Below are positions 19,213 through 27,956 of a DNA stretch of 64,000 nucleotides, one piece after another (position 1 is the stretch's first letter; every line of letters begins with the position of its first letter). This DNA comes from Arthrobacter sp. AZCC_0090. Its GTDB lineage: Bacteria; Actinomycetota; Actinomycetes; Actinomycetales; Micrococcaceae. Below the pieces are notes generated by a model, which made no database searches, had not been told where the DNA came from, and was given only the letters and a program-made list of their open reading frames with translations. The stretch spans positions 102,787 to 166,786 of the forward strand of contig NZ_JACHEE010000002.1 in assembly GCF_014207375.1 (NCBI RefSeq). Direction: 5' to 3'. A program made the position numbers and the translations under genes.

Positions 19213-19311
19213 CTAACCCCAACCCAACCGACCCAACTGACTCGCAGTAGATGTCGCTATAACGCGTTTTAGCGACATCTACTGCGAGTCAGTTGGGCTA
19301 GACGGGGTTAG
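19213..19311. repeat. Long perfect hairpin, REP-like repeat copy 2
   Basis: A perfect 28-bp inverted repeat (19232-19259 and 19270-19297) encloses a 10-nt loop; the arm begins CCCAACTGACTCGCAGTAG. Outer arms CTAACCCC (19213-19220) and GGGGTTAG (19304-19311) extend the symmetry. It lies between convergent TetR and bkdC genes, so it can serve as a bidirectional terminator. The right arm shares CTACTGCGAGTCAGTTGGG with the hairpin at 3985-4041, pointing to a dispersed palindromic repeat. Confidence 0.8.
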
Positions 19312-19323
19312 GACGGAGGCGGG

Positions 19324-20778
19324 TTAGACCATCGTGATGACGGTCGCCGGGTCAGACAGGATCGCGCCTAGGTCGGCCAGGAATCTCGAGCCTTGTTCAC
19401 CGTCCACCAGCCGGTGGTCGAAGGACAAGCTCAGAGACATCACTTGGCGCACCGCGAGTTCGTCGTTGTGCACCCAAGGAGCCTTGCGCACCGACCCCAG
19501 CGCGACTATTGCAGCCTCGCCCGGGTTCAAGATGGGGGTTCCTGCGTCGATCCCGAAGACTCCGATGTTCGTGATCGAGATAGTTCCACCCGACAAGTCT
19601 GACGGGGAGGTCTTGCCGGAACGCGCCGTGTCCGTGAGCTCCGACAAGGCCGTGGACAGTTCCAGCAGCGTCATCTTGTCCGCGTCTTTGATGTTGGGAA
19701 CTGTTAGCCCCCGCGGCGTGGCTGCCGCGATGCCCAGGTTCACGTAGTTGAACTGCACGATCTCCTGTGCACCTTCGTCCCAACGGGAGTTCAGCGTCGG
19801 GTTTCTACGCAGGGCAATCAGCACCGCCTTGGCCGCGATGGTCAAGGGCGTGAGCTTGTACCCGGCAAACTCGCGACTGGCTTTGAGCCGCGCCAGCAGC
19901 TCCATGGTAGGCGTGACGTCAATGGTCAAGAACTCCGTCACGTGCGGCGCCGTAAAAGCACTTTGCACCATGGCAGCGGCCGTGAACTTGCGGACGCCCT
20001 TGATAGGGGTGCGGGTCTCGCGTTCAGCGGAAACCCCGACGGCGGGCCCTGAGGCCGGGGCGACCTCAGGAGCGGAGACCTGAACCTGTGACCCAGCCGC
20101 GAAGTCCTGGACATCCGAACGAGTGATGAGCCCCGCCGGCCCGGTTCCCTTGATCAGTTCAAGGTCAATTCCCAGGTCCCTCGCCAACTTGCGGACCGGA
20201 GGGGTGGATCGCGGACGCTCTTGTTCCGCCGTCGGCTCGTTTGGAGCCGCGGTCGGCGCGGTCGGTGCGGGGACAGGAGCCGGCTGTCCGGCTGCCGGGG
20301 CGGGCCCGCCTTCGGCGATGCCCCCGCCAATAGCTCGCGGGCGACGGGCAGGCCGTCCCGACTTTTCGACGACGGCGCCGTAGCCCACAAGGTTCGGCTC
20401 GCGTTTCGCCGGGGCGCCAACCGGGCTCCCTGTGCCGACGGGCTCACTTGACGTGCGCGCATCGGAGCCGGCGACTCCGGCAGTGGCTGCGCTGGGCGCG
20501 GTTCCGTTCGGCGGCGGGGCTGCGACATCGTCGACTTCGAAGGAAACGATCGGCTTGCCGACCTCCACAACGGAACCGGCTTGTTCATGCAAGGCAGCCA
20601 CGGTTCCTGCGAAGGGCGAGGGAAGCTCAACCACGGCCTTGGCCGTTTCCACCTCGGCAATGACTTGGTTCAGGGTCACGGTGTCCCCCACCGCAACCTT
20701 CCAGCTGAGAATTTCCGACTCGGTGAGTCCTTCGCCGAGGTCCGGAAGCCTGAATTCCTTGATCATCGTGGCGCTCAT
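19324..20778 (-). CDS. bkdC: Branched-chain 2-oxoacid dehydrogenase E2 (dihydrolipoamide acyltransferase)
   Basis: 484-residue E2 core. Lipoyl domain at residues 8-80 with the lipoylated Lys47 in EVETAKAVVEL; a Pro/Ala-rich linker; the E3-binding domain around 195-235 (PPVRKLARDLGIDLELIKGT); and a C-terminal catalytic domain with DHRLVDGEQGSRFL (HxxxD active site). One lipoyl domain only. Start overlaps the E1-beta stop by four bases. Part of bkdABC, producing isovaleryl-CoA and related acyl-CoAs that feed the neighbouring leucine operon. Confidence 0.94.
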   Translation of the reverse strand: MSATMIKEFRLPDLGEGLTESEILSWKVAVGDTVTLNQVIAEVETAKAVVELPSPFAGTVAALHEQAGSVVEVGKPIVSFEVDDVAAPPPNGTAPSAATAGVAGSDARTSSEPVGTGSPVGAPAKREPNLVGYGAVVEKSGRPARRPRAIGGGIAEGGPAPAAGQPAPVPAPTAPTAAPNEPTAEQERPRSTPPVRKLARDLGIDLELIKGTGPAGLITRSDVQDFAAGSQVQVSAPEVAPASGPAVGVSAERETRTPIKGVRKFTAAAMVQSAFTAPHVTEFLTIDVTPTMELLARLKASREFAGYKLTPLTIAAKAVLIALRRNPTLNSRWDEGAQEIVQFNYVNLGIAAATPRGLTVPNIKDADKMTLLELSTALSELTDTARSGKTSPSDLSGGTISITNIGVFGIDAGTPILNPGEAAIVALGSVRKAPWVHNDELAVRQVMSLSLSFDHRLVDGEQGSRFLADLGAILSDPATVITMV

Positions 20779-21785
20779 CCTTCCAGGCCGCTCAGGGAGT
20801 TGCCGCGGCCGAGTGCCCGGTCCACACCGTCAAGGATCCTGTCCAGATCCGGCAAATGGTGCATCTCAAGCTTTGAGTACGGGTACGGGATGTCGAAGCC
20901 TGTGATCCGGACTGGCGCCGATTCAAGGTAATTGAAGCAACGCTCGGTGATGCTCGCGGCGATTTCCGCGCCGAGCCCACCGGACTGCGCCGCCTCATGC
21001 GTGATGACCAGCCTGCCGGTCTTGCGGACGGACGCCTCCACTGCCGGGAAGTCGATCGGAGCCAGCGAGCGCAGGTCGATAACCTCCACGGAGATTCCCT
21101 CATCGGAGGCAGCCATGGCCGCGTCACTGGCGGTCTTCACGAGCGGGCCATACGTCACCAAGGTGACATCGCTGCCGGAGGAGACCACCCTGGCCTTTTC
21201 CATGGACAGCGCAGTGGAAAGATCTGCGGTCTCATCGACGTCGCCCTTGTCGTGGTAGCGGCGCTTGGGCTCGAAATACAGCACCGGATCGTCCGAGGCG
21301 ATGGCCTGCTGGATCATGGTGTAGGCATCTTGCGGGTTGGAGACGCTAATAACGCGCAGTCCCGAGGTATGGGTGAAGTAGGCCTCCGGGGATTCGGAGT
21401 GGTGTTCCGGTGAACCGATCCCGCCGCCAAACGGAACGCGGATGGTGATGGGCATCTTCACGCGGCCTTGCGTCCGGTAGTGCATCTTGGCGACCTGGCT
21501 GACAATCTGGTCGAACGCCGGGTAGATGAAGCCGTCGAATTGGATTTCGCACACGGGACGGTAGCCTCGGTAGGCCAGGCCAACAGCGGTGCCGATGATG
21601 GCAGATTCAGCCAAAGGGGTGTCGACCACCCGGTGCTTGCCGAAGTCTTTCTGGAGGCCGTCGGTCACCCGGAAGACGCCGCCGAGCGCCCCGATGTCTT
21701 CACCCATCAGGATGATTTTGGGATCGCTTTCGAGGGACTTGCGCAAGCCGGCGTTGATGGCGCGGGCGAATGTCAGCTTGCTCAT
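20775..21785 (-). CDS. bkdB: Branched-chain 2-oxoacid dehydrogenase E1 beta
   Basis: 336 residues of the transketolase pyrimidine-binding type. Recognisable segments are MGEDIGALGGVFRVTDGLQK, DTPLAESAIIGTAVGLAYRG, EIQFDGFIYPAFDQIVSQ and the C-terminal EVIDLRSLAPIDFPAVEASV. Forms an alpha2beta2 heterotetramer with the product of the upstream gene and binds thiamine diphosphate at the interface. Translationally coupled on both sides (1-base overlap with bkdA, 4-base overlap with bkdC). Confidence 0.95.
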   Translation of the reverse strand: MSKLTFARAINAGLRKSLESDPKIILMGEDIGALGGVFRVTDGLQKDFGKHRVVDTPLAESAIIGTAVGLAYRGYRPVCEIQFDGFIYPAFDQIVSQVAKMHYRTQGRVKMPITIRVPFGGGIGSPEHHSESPEAYFTHTSGLRVISVSNPQDAYTMIQQAIASDDPVLYFEPKRRYHDKGDVDETADLSTALSMEKARVVSSGSDVTLVTYGPLVKTASDAAMAASDEGISVEVIDLRSLAPIDFPAVEASVRKTGRLVITHEAAQSGGLGAEIAASITERCFNYLESAPVRITGFDIPYPYSKLEMHHLPDLDRILDGVDRALGRGNSLSGLEG

Positions 21786-22963
21786 CAGAGTGCACCTTCC
21801 TGGGTGGATCCGCTGAAGCTTTCCAGATAGCGGGAGTAGTGGTCCTTCTGGCGTTCAATCCAGGAGTTGGGTGTGCTGTACACATGGTTGAAAAGGTCCA
21901 ACGGCGCGGGGTCGGGCATGTTGATCACGCCTGCCCTCAGGTTCCCGGCCACCTCGTCCGCTTTAGCCTTGGTCTTGGCTTCCACCTCGTCCGTCAGCAG
22001 GCCCTTGGTGCGAAGCAGCGCCTTGAGGCGTGCAATCGGGTCCTTGGCCGCCCAGTCCTCAAGCTCATTGGCGTCGCGGTAGCGGGTGGGGTCATCAGCC
22101 GTCGTGTGCGGGCCCATGCGATAGGTCACCGCCTCGATGAACGTGGGTCCGCCGCCCTTGCGCGCCCTGTCCAGCGCAATGCGGGTGACCGCCAAAACCG
22201 CCAGGACGTCGTTCCCGTCGACGCGCATGCTGGGGATGCCAAATCCCGAGGCGCGGTCGGCGATCTGGATGTGGGACTGAATCCGCACGGGCTCGGAGAT
22301 GGCCCAATGGTTGTTCTGGCAAATAAAGACCACAGGCGCCTGGAAGCTCGCGGCAAAGACCATTGCCTCGTTGACATCGCCCTCGCTGGTTGCGCCATCA
22401 CCGAAGAACGCAACCGCAACCGAGTCGGCGCCGTCGTCCTGGATGCCCATGGCGTAACCGGTTGCGTGCAGCGTTTGGGAACCGATCATGATCTGCTGGG
22501 TGGCAATGTTGTAGCGGTACGGGTCCCAGCCGAAGGAGGCATTGCCGCGCCAGGCACGGACCATGTCGGTTGGCTCCACACCGCGGCAATAGGCCACGCC
22601 GTTGTCCCGGTAGCTGGGGAAGACGAAGTCATCGTCCCTGAGCGCCCTGCCTGAACCGATCTGCGATGCTTCCTGGCCCAGCAGCGGCGGCCACAAGGCC
22701 AACTCCCCCTGACGCTGCAAAGCGGTGGCCTCGGCGTCGATGCGGCGGATAACGGTCATGTCCTCATACAGCGAGCACAGCTGCTCGTCCGTGACATCGC
22801 TGACCCAGAGATCGAACTCCGGGTGGCTGATGCGTTCCCCCTTGGGGGAAATAAGTTGGACCAGGTTCCCGCCGGTCCGACGAGGATTTTCTGCACTGAT
22901 TCCGGGATTCGGAGCCTTGTTGGCATCCTGGCCGGCTTCGTCCGTCAACACAGTTGATCGCAC
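21785..22963 (-). CDS. bkdA: Branched-chain 2-oxoacid dehydrogenase E1 alpha
   Basis: 392 residues from the GTG at 22963. Thiamine-diphosphate motif GDGATSEGDVNEAMVFAASF ... NNHWAIS and the phosphorylation-loop-like YRMGPHTTADDPTRY are clear. The first 45 residues (up to NLVQLISPKGER) are variable, and the start codon has only a poor ribosome site, so the true start may be further downstream. First gene of bkdABC, divergent from an Lrp-type regulator. Decarboxylates the 2-oxoacids derived from Leu, Ile and Val. Confidence 0.93.
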   Translation of the reverse strand: MRSTVLTDEAGQDANKAPNPGISAENPRRTGGNLVQLISPKGERISHPEFDLWVSDVTDEQLCSLYEDMTVIRRIDAEATALQRQGELALWPPLLGQEASQIGSGRALRDDDFVFPSYRDNGVAYCRGVEPTDMVRAWRGNASFGWDPYRYNIATQQIMIGSQTLHATGYAMGIQDDGADSVAVAFFGDGATSEGDVNEAMVFAASFQAPVVFICQNNHWAISEPVRIQSHIQIADRASGFGIPSMRVDGNDVLAVLAVTRIALDRARKGGGPTFIEAVTYRMGPHTTADDPTRYRDANELEDWAAKDPIARLKALLRTKGLLTDEVEAKTKAKADEVAGNLRAGVINMPDPAPLDLFNHVYSTPNSWIERQKDHYSRYLESFSGSTQEGAL

Positions 22964-23044
22964 CTTTCAGCTCGCGCTCGCGGGCCGGGGAAGGACTTGT
23001 GATCCAGCCGCTGGCCAGCATCCGGGCGTCGTCGCCTGGATTAA

Positions 23045-23062
23045 TTGTGACCCTACTCACAA
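23045..23062. promoter_or_regulatory. Operator-like inverted repeat TTGTGA-N6-TCACAA
   Basis: Perfect 6-bp arms TTGTGA (23045-23050) and TCACAA (23057-23062) with a 6-bp centre, in the 182-bp gap between the divergent bkdA and Lrp-type genes. Such a site suits an Lrp/AsnC dimer controlling bkd, as BkdR does in other bacteria. A CRP-like protein is an alternative because the half-site TGTGA also resembles CRP boxes. Confidence 0.55.
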
Positions 23063-23145
23063 TGCTCATTGGGTACAACCACCGTCGAAAATTCTGCGCA
23101 TTCTGCCCTGTCCGGCCCACTCTCACCGTGCTAACGTTGCGCATT

Positions 23146-23631
23146 ATGCAAGCTTTAGATGGCACCGACACTCGACTGCTTTCGGCCATGGCAAAGGACC
23201 CACGCGGGACGGTGGTGGCTTTGGCGCAGAAGCTGGGACTATCGCGGAATACGGTCCAGGCACGGATGGCCCAGCTGGAGAAGAAGCACGCATTCCTTTC
23301 CTTCGAACGGCGGATCAACCCTGCCGCCCTCGGCTATCCCCTCATGGCGTTCATCTCCGTGCATGTGCAACAGCAGAAGCTCGGACAGCTCGCCCTGGAT
23401 CTCGCCGAAGTCCCGGAAATCCTCGAGGGATATGGGCTCACCGGATCGGCTGACCTGTTGCTGCGGGTTGTAGCGCTCGACGCCGAGGACCTGTTCCGGA
23501 TCAACGGCAAGATCCTGGCGTGCGACGGCGTGGAAAGAACCGATACCGCGATGTCCATGGGTGAATTGATTCCTTTCCGGGTGCAGCCATTGTTGAACCG
23601 GACTACCAAGACGGTGCTACGCACCAACTGA
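23146..23631 (+). CDS. Lrp/AsnC family regulator (BkdR-like)
   Basis: 161 residues. N-terminal winged HTH: LDGTDTRLLSAMAKDPRGTV then VALAQKLGLSRNTVQARMAQ (residues 3-50); C-terminal RAM/AsnC ligand domain with FISVHVQQQKLGQLALDLAE and GYGLTGSADLLLRVVALDAE. The ATG at 23146 is used rather than upstream in-frame codons because the HTH begins at residue 3, the normal family layout. Divergent from bkdABC and probably its activator, sensing branched-chain amino acids or oxoacids (inferred from family and position). Confidence 0.9.
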   Translation: MQALDGTDTRLLSAMAKDPRGTVVALAQKLGLSRNTVQARMAQLEKKHAFLSFERRINPAALGYPLMAFISVHVQQQKLGQLALDLAEVPEILEGYGLTGSADLLLRVVALDAEDLFRINGKILACDGVERTDTAMSMGELIPFRVQPLLNRTTKTVLRTN

Positions 23632-23778
23632 GCCCGGCAGCGGGCGCGAACGAAGCTCTCGGATTGCCTTGCTCCCCGCCGCAATGTGCGATTTGATGCA
23701 GGTGGACGCCTTGGGGGCCGGCTGGCGGCTTCCGTCCGGTTGGCGGCGCTGGGTCTGGTCGCCGGGAAGGGAACCACC

Positions 23779-24435
23779 ATGAGCACCCCGCACGTTCCGC
23801 CGCAGCCGAACAATGACCCCCACGCCGTCCCGCCGACGCCGGGAACCGGGGCTCCCCCGCATGGCGCACCGTCCCCCTATGCCCCGCCGGGTTACGGCAC
23901 CCCCTCCCCGTACGCCCCGCCAGGGCAGTACGCCGCCCCGGGACAATATCCCGGCGCTGGACAATATCCCGGCCCTGGACCATACGGCCTGCCGTATCCG
24001 CCGCCCGCCAAAAACCGAAAGCTCCTTTGGATCATTCTCGGAGTGGTGGGCGCGGTTCTAGTGCTGATTGTCGTGGGGGTCATCGTGCTGGTGAATGTGG
24101 TGGGAAGCGCCACCAACAAGGCCACGGCTGTCTCAGACGATTTCACGCGGCTGATCGTGAGTGGCCAAAGCGCGCAGGCCTACGACCAGTACATGCACCC
24201 ATCCCTCACCAAAAGCTTGCCTAAGGCGGAATTCGTTGCCGACGTAGCTGGCCTTCGACTGGATAACAGCTGCAAGCCCCATTACGACTCCGTGATGGTG
24301 AATTCAGTCAATGGCTCCAGCACGGCCAACGTCGCAGGAACCCTGCAATGCCAGGGTAAGAACTTCGAATTCAAGTACAGCTTCGTGGGCAACGACCTGA
24401 AGATGAACGCCATCCGCCTCCAGCCCCAAGGCTAG
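23779..24435 (+). CDS. Proline-rich single-pass membrane protein
   Basis: 218 residues. Residues 1-75 are a cytoplasmic, Pro/Gly/Tyr-rich segment with repeats of the YAPPG / QYPG type; one transmembrane helix follows (about 82-108, LLWIILGVVGAVLVLIVVGV); the outer C-terminal domain (about 112-218) resembles DUF4878-like lumazine/NTF2-type extracytoplasmic domains. The ATG at 23779 is preceded by GGGAAGGGAACC. Function unknown; the architecture is common for actinobacterial envelope proteins. Confidence 0.8.
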   Translation: MSTPHVPPQPNNDPHAVPPTPGTGAPPHGAPSPYAPPGYGTPSPYAPPGQYAAPGQYPGAGQYPGPGPYGLPYPPPAKNRKLLWIILGVVGAVLVLIVVGVIVLVNVVGSATNKATAVSDDFTRLIVSGQSAQAYDQYMHPSLTKSLPKAEFVADVAGLRLDNSCKPHYDSVMVNSVNGSSTANVAGTLQCQGKNFEFKYSFVGNDLKMNAIRLQPQG

Positions 24436-24562
24436 TGGGGAAAAATTCTCCACCATCCACCCATCCATGAAGCCGCGCGGTCCGAATATCTGGTTGAGAG
24501 CCCCGTCCGGGGTTTCGAACACAGGCCGGATGCAAACCCGGCCATACCGGAAGGTTTGGACC

Positions 24563-24976
24563 ATGCGCACTTCGCCCAACCGCCTGATTGCCACCATCTT
24601 TGGCGCCGTCTACCTGCTCGTGGGTGTCGTTGGATTCTTCGTCACCTCAGGGATTGGATTCTTCGCTACCGAGGGTGCCAACCTGATCATCTTTGCGATA
24701 AATCCCTTGCACAACATCATTCACCTTGCCATCGGTGGAGCACTGCTCTACGCGGGCATGAACAGCACCGTGCTGTCCAAGACCGTCAACACCACGGTCG
24801 GCGGCGTCTATCTCCTGGTGGGCATCCTCGGCCTGTTCCTCGTGGGTTCCGCGCTGAATATCATTGCCCTTAACGGCGCGGACAACGTCCTGCACCTTGC
24901 CAGCGCGGTGGTACTTCTCGGCGTCGGCCTCTCCCAGGACAAGGTTCCGGCCAGCGCCGCCAGGGCCCACGCCTAA
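24563..24976 (+). CDS. DUF4383 four-helix membrane protein
   Basis: 137 residues with four hydrophobic segments (about 8-30, 40-68, 72-100, 103-122). The opening RTSPNRLIATIFGAVYLLVG and the NPLHNIIHLAIGGALLYAG stretch are characteristic of DUF4383. The ATG at 24563 has GGAAGG eight bases upstream; longer in-frame starts are ignored because they add non-hydrophobic sequence and no ribosome site. No function is known to me. Confidence 0.85.
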   Translation: MRTSPNRLIATIFGAVYLLVGVVGFFVTSGIGFFATEGANLIIFAINPLHNIIHLAIGGALLYAGMNSTVLSKTVNTTVGGVYLLVGILGLFLVGSALNIIALNGADNVLHLASAVVLLGVGLSQDKVPASAARAHA

Positions 24977-25004
24977 AGACCTCGAAACCGGGAAGGAGCC
25001 GTCC

Positions 25005-25568
25005 GTGTCAACCCAAGCAGCGACGTCCGTGGGAGCAACGACCGGCGCATCCATCACCCTGTTTTCGTGTTTCGCGGGAATGGGGGCCGGCCTCGTGGAG
25101 CTTTCCATCGCATCAAGCTACATTTCGAGGCGGGGACCCCTCATGTGGGCGGGCGGTATCTTCGCGGCTTGGGGCCTGGCCCTGCTCGCGGGCTCGATTG
25201 CGAGCCTGCAGCGCGGACGGCTCCGGTTCCGCAGGGCGACAACCGTCGGACTTATCGCAGCCGTGCTCGTCCACGTAGCCGTGCTAGTGGCCGGAATGGC
25301 CCAAAGATTGCTCGACGGCGGTCACCTGGCGGCACTTTTCCTTGTCCTCATGGCATTGGGATCGTCTACGTGGCTCGCGCGCAGGTACCGCGACGACGGC
25401 GGCGGAACGGCTGCGGCTCCCCCACGGACCGGTGCGCTTGTGGCAGCAGCCTTTGCCGCCGCCGTCGTGGTCGCAGCAGTGACGACGACGGGGCTGGCCG
25501 CCTCGGTGGCCGGGCAGCATGCCGTCCCGCACGGAGGGCATTCCGTGCCGAGCGGGCACAACCACTGA
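25005..25568 (+). CDS. Small multi-pass membrane protein with His-rich C-terminus
   Basis: 187 residues from a GTG start with GGAAGGAG upstream, 28 bases after the DUF4383 gene. Five hydrophobic segments are apparent (about 15-40, 45-65, 78-100, 105-125, 145-170). The last 20 residues contain several histidines (AVPHGGHSVPSGHNH), a possible metal-binding tail. I do not recognise the family. Likely co-transcribed with the DUF4383 gene. Confidence 0.72.
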   Translation: MSTQAATSVGATTGASITLFSCFAGMGAGLVELSIASSYISRRGPLMWAGGIFAAWGLALLAGSIASLQRGRLRFRRATTVGLIAAVLVHVAVLVAGMAQRLLDGGHLAALFLVLMALGSSTWLARRYRDDGGGTAAAPPRTGALVAAAFAAAVVVAAVTTTGLAASVAGQHAVPHGGHSVPSGHNH

Positions 25569-25619
25569 TGCTCCCAATTCACCAGCAGGATTCCGTCCCG
25601 CACCAATGAATGCCCGGAT

Positions 25620-25711
25620 GCTCGCTCACCTTTGGGTGAAAAATACGGATCCCTCCTGCAGATCTTCTTCTGCAGGAGGGATCCCCCATTTGGCCTTATT
25701 TGTGAGCGAGC
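25620..25711. terminator. Strong bidirectional terminator hairpin
   Basis: Perfect 15-bp arms GGATCCCTCCTGCAG (25647-25661) and CTGCAGGAGGGATCC (25670-25684) enclose an 8-nt loop. A further outer pair GCTCGCTCAC (25620-25629) and GTGAGCGAGC (25702-25711) brackets it. It lies between the convergent membrane-protein and actP genes, the right place to end both transcripts. Confidence 0.8.
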
Positions 25712-25730
25712 GTTGGTTCGGCAGGAACGC

Positions 25731-27347
25731 CTAGTGATTCACCGCTTTCTCTGCTCCTATGCCAGTCAGGGAACGGACTTCCATCTCTGCCTGCTTCGCC
25801 GTGTCTTCGCGCCTCTTGTCCAGCACGGTACCGAGCCAGCCAAGCAGGAAGGCGAGCGGAATGGACACGATTCCGGGGTTGCTCAACGGGAAGATCGCGA
25901 AGTTGGCGCCCGGGATCATGGATGTCTTGGCACCGGAAACCACGGGCGACAACGCGATCAGGATGATGGCCGCTGCGAGGCCGCCATACATGCTCCACGT
26001 GGCTCCCTGTGTGGTGAACTTCTTCCAGAACAGGGAGTAGACGATGGTCGGCAGATTGGCCGATGCCGCCACCGCAAAGGCGAGCGCCACGAGGAAGGCG
26101 ACATTCTGCCCATTGGCAAAGATGCCACCGAGGATCGCAAGGACCCCGATGACCACCACCGTCCGGCGTGCCACTTTGACCTCGGTCCCCGCATCGGCCT
26201 TGCCCTTCGAAATCACGTTCGCATAGATGTCGTGGGCGAACGACGCAGCAGCCGTGATGGTCAAGCCGGCCACCACCGCAAGGATCGTGGCGAACGCGAC
26301 GGCGGAAATGAAGCCCAGCAGCAACGGTCCGCCGAGGTGGAACGCGAGGAGCGGCGCAGCGGAATTGACGCCGCCCGGAGCGGACTTGATGGTGTCCGCG
26401 CCAACGAGTGCCGCGGCCCCGTAGCCGAGGACCAACGTGAACAGGTAGAACAAACCGATCAGCCAGATGGACCAGACCACCGATTTGCGGGCTTCCTTGG
26501 CGGTAGGCACGGTGTAGAAGCGCATCAGGACGTGCGGCAGGGCGGCCGTGCCCAAGACCAATGCCAGGCCGAGGGACATGAAGTCCAGCTTGGAGGTTTC
26601 GGTCTTGCCATACTGCAGGCCGGGGTTCAGGACGTTGGGGTTCTTGGCGGAATCTGCTGCAGCACCCAACAGGTTCGACAGGTTGAAGCCGTAGATGGAA
26701 AGCACCCAGAGCGTCATGACGGCTGCCCCGCAAATGAGCAGCACGGCTTTGATGATCTGCACCCAGGTGGTGCCCTTCATCCCACCGATCAGCACGTACA
26801 CGATCATCAGGGCGCCGACGACGACGATCACCAGGGCTTGTCCGCCCCAGTCGCTGATGCCCAAGAGCAAGGAAATCAGGCTTCCTGCCCCAGCCATCTG
26901 TGCCAGCAGGTAGAAGAAGCAGACAGCCAGGGTGGACAGGGCCGCGGCAATCCGCACCGGGCGCTGGCGCAGCCGGAAGGAAAGCACATCGGCCATGGTG
27001 AACTTGCCCGTGTTGCGCAGCAGCTCGGCCACCAGCAGCAACGCCACGAGCCAGGCCACCAGGAATCCGATGGAGTACAGGAAGCCGTCATAGCCATTGA
27101 CGGCGATGGCTCCGGTAATTCCCAGGAACGACGCCGCAGAGAGGTAGTCGCCGGCGATCGCGGTCCCGTTCTGGGAGCCGGTGAACGAGCGTCCAGCGGC
27201 GTAGTAGTCCGCAGCCGTCTTGTTGTTCCGGCTGGCCCGGAAAACGATCACCATGGTGACCAGGACAAACAGGGCAAAAATGCCCATGTTCAAGAGTGTG
27301 GTGTCCTTGAGTGCGGCAACGTTGACCATCGGGACCATGGCGCTCAT
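25731..27347 (-). CDS. actP: Cation/acetate symporter, ActP type
   Basis: 538-residue sodium:solute symporter family protein with about 13 transmembrane segments. Family marks: DYYAAGRSFTGSQNGTAIAGDYLSAASFLG near residues 47-76, SLISLLLGISDW, YVLIGGMKGTTWVQIIK and LPHVLMRFYTVPTAKEARKSV. It overlaps the upstream DUF485 gene by four bases; this pair is the standard acetate-uptake arrangement. A second ActP-like/DUF485-like pair lies at 29855-31689, across the two-component genes. Confidence 0.9.
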   Translation of the reverse strand: MSAMVPMVNVAALKDTTLLNMGIFALFVLVTMVIVFRASRNNKTAADYYAAGRSFTGSQNGTAIAGDYLSAASFLGITGAIAVNGYDGFLYSIGFLVAWLVALLLVAELLRNTGKFTMADVLSFRLRQRPVRIAAALSTLAVCFFYLLAQMAGAGSLISLLLGISDWGGQALVIVVVGALMIVYVLIGGMKGTTWVQIIKAVLLICGAAVMTLWVLSIYGFNLSNLLGAAADSAKNPNVLNPGLQYGKTETSKLDFMSLGLALVLGTAALPHVLMRFYTVPTAKEARKSVVWSIWLIGLFYLFTLVLGYGAAALVGADTIKSAPGGVNSAAPLLAFHLGGPLLLGFISAVAFATILAVVAGLTITAAASFAHDIYANVISKGKADAGTEVKVARRTVVVIGVLAILGGIFANGQNVAFLVALAFAVAASANLPTIVYSLFWKKFTTQGATWSMYGGLAAAIILIALSPVVSGAKTSMIPGANFAIFPLSNPGIVSIPLAFLLGWLGTVLDKRREDTAKQAEMEVRSLTGIGAEKAVNH

Positions 27348-27721
27348 TGTGCCGCCCCTCTCACAGTGCTGCCCTTGTCGAATTCATGTCCCTCGATCTC
27401 GTTCCGGATTTCTGCGGCGACCGGGTCCAGCCTCCGGTTGGAGTAGCTGACGTACCAGGCCGTAATTCCGAAGGTGGAGACGAATTGGAGCAGGCCCAGG
27501 ACGAGGCCGACGTTGATGTTGCCCCACAGTTTGGTGGACATGAAGCCCACGGCGTAGTCAGCGAGCAGGACATATGCGAAGTACCAAAGCAGGAATGCGA
27601 TGGCCATTGGAAAGACAAAACTGCGGTGGCGCTTGCGTAGCTCCTGAAACTGCGCCGTTTGCTGGACTTCCTGGAAATCCACGGACGCCGCTGCGTCCGG
27701 TGTCTGGGCCTCGTTACCCAT
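27344..27721 (-). CDS. DUF485 (YjcH-like) membrane protein
   Basis: 125 residues with two transmembrane helices (about 52-72 and 82-106). The motif QFQELRKRHRSFVFPMAIAF is the DUF485 signature. The start at 27721 is chosen for its ideal CAGGAGG eight bases upstream; an in-frame ATG 12 codons earlier lacks one. DUF485 proteins accompany ActP symporters and are thought to be small accessory subunits. Overlaps actP by four bases. Confidence 0.88.
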   Translation of the reverse strand: MGNEAQTPDAAASVDFQEVQQTAQFQELRKRHRSFVFPMAIAFLLWYFAYVLLADYAVGFMSTKLWGNINVGLVLGLLQFVSTFGITAWYVSYSNRRLDPVAAEIRNEIEGHEFDKGSTVRGAAQ

Positions 27722-27956
27722 GGGTTCCTCCTGGTTGTGAATGTCTACATCGACCACACACTCCTAGCCAATGTGACTGGAATCACTATTCACCGGGCGG
27801 CTGCACAACTTCCAGATCCATAGGCACAGGCATCGCCCAGCGGACACGTTGCTGCGCCGAACGGCGCTGCTGGCGGCGACTGAATCGGCACAGCGCACGA
27901 CGGCGGGAAAGCCAGGGCGGCAGCGCCGTCGCGGGCGGATTCGCTACTCTTGCTCC

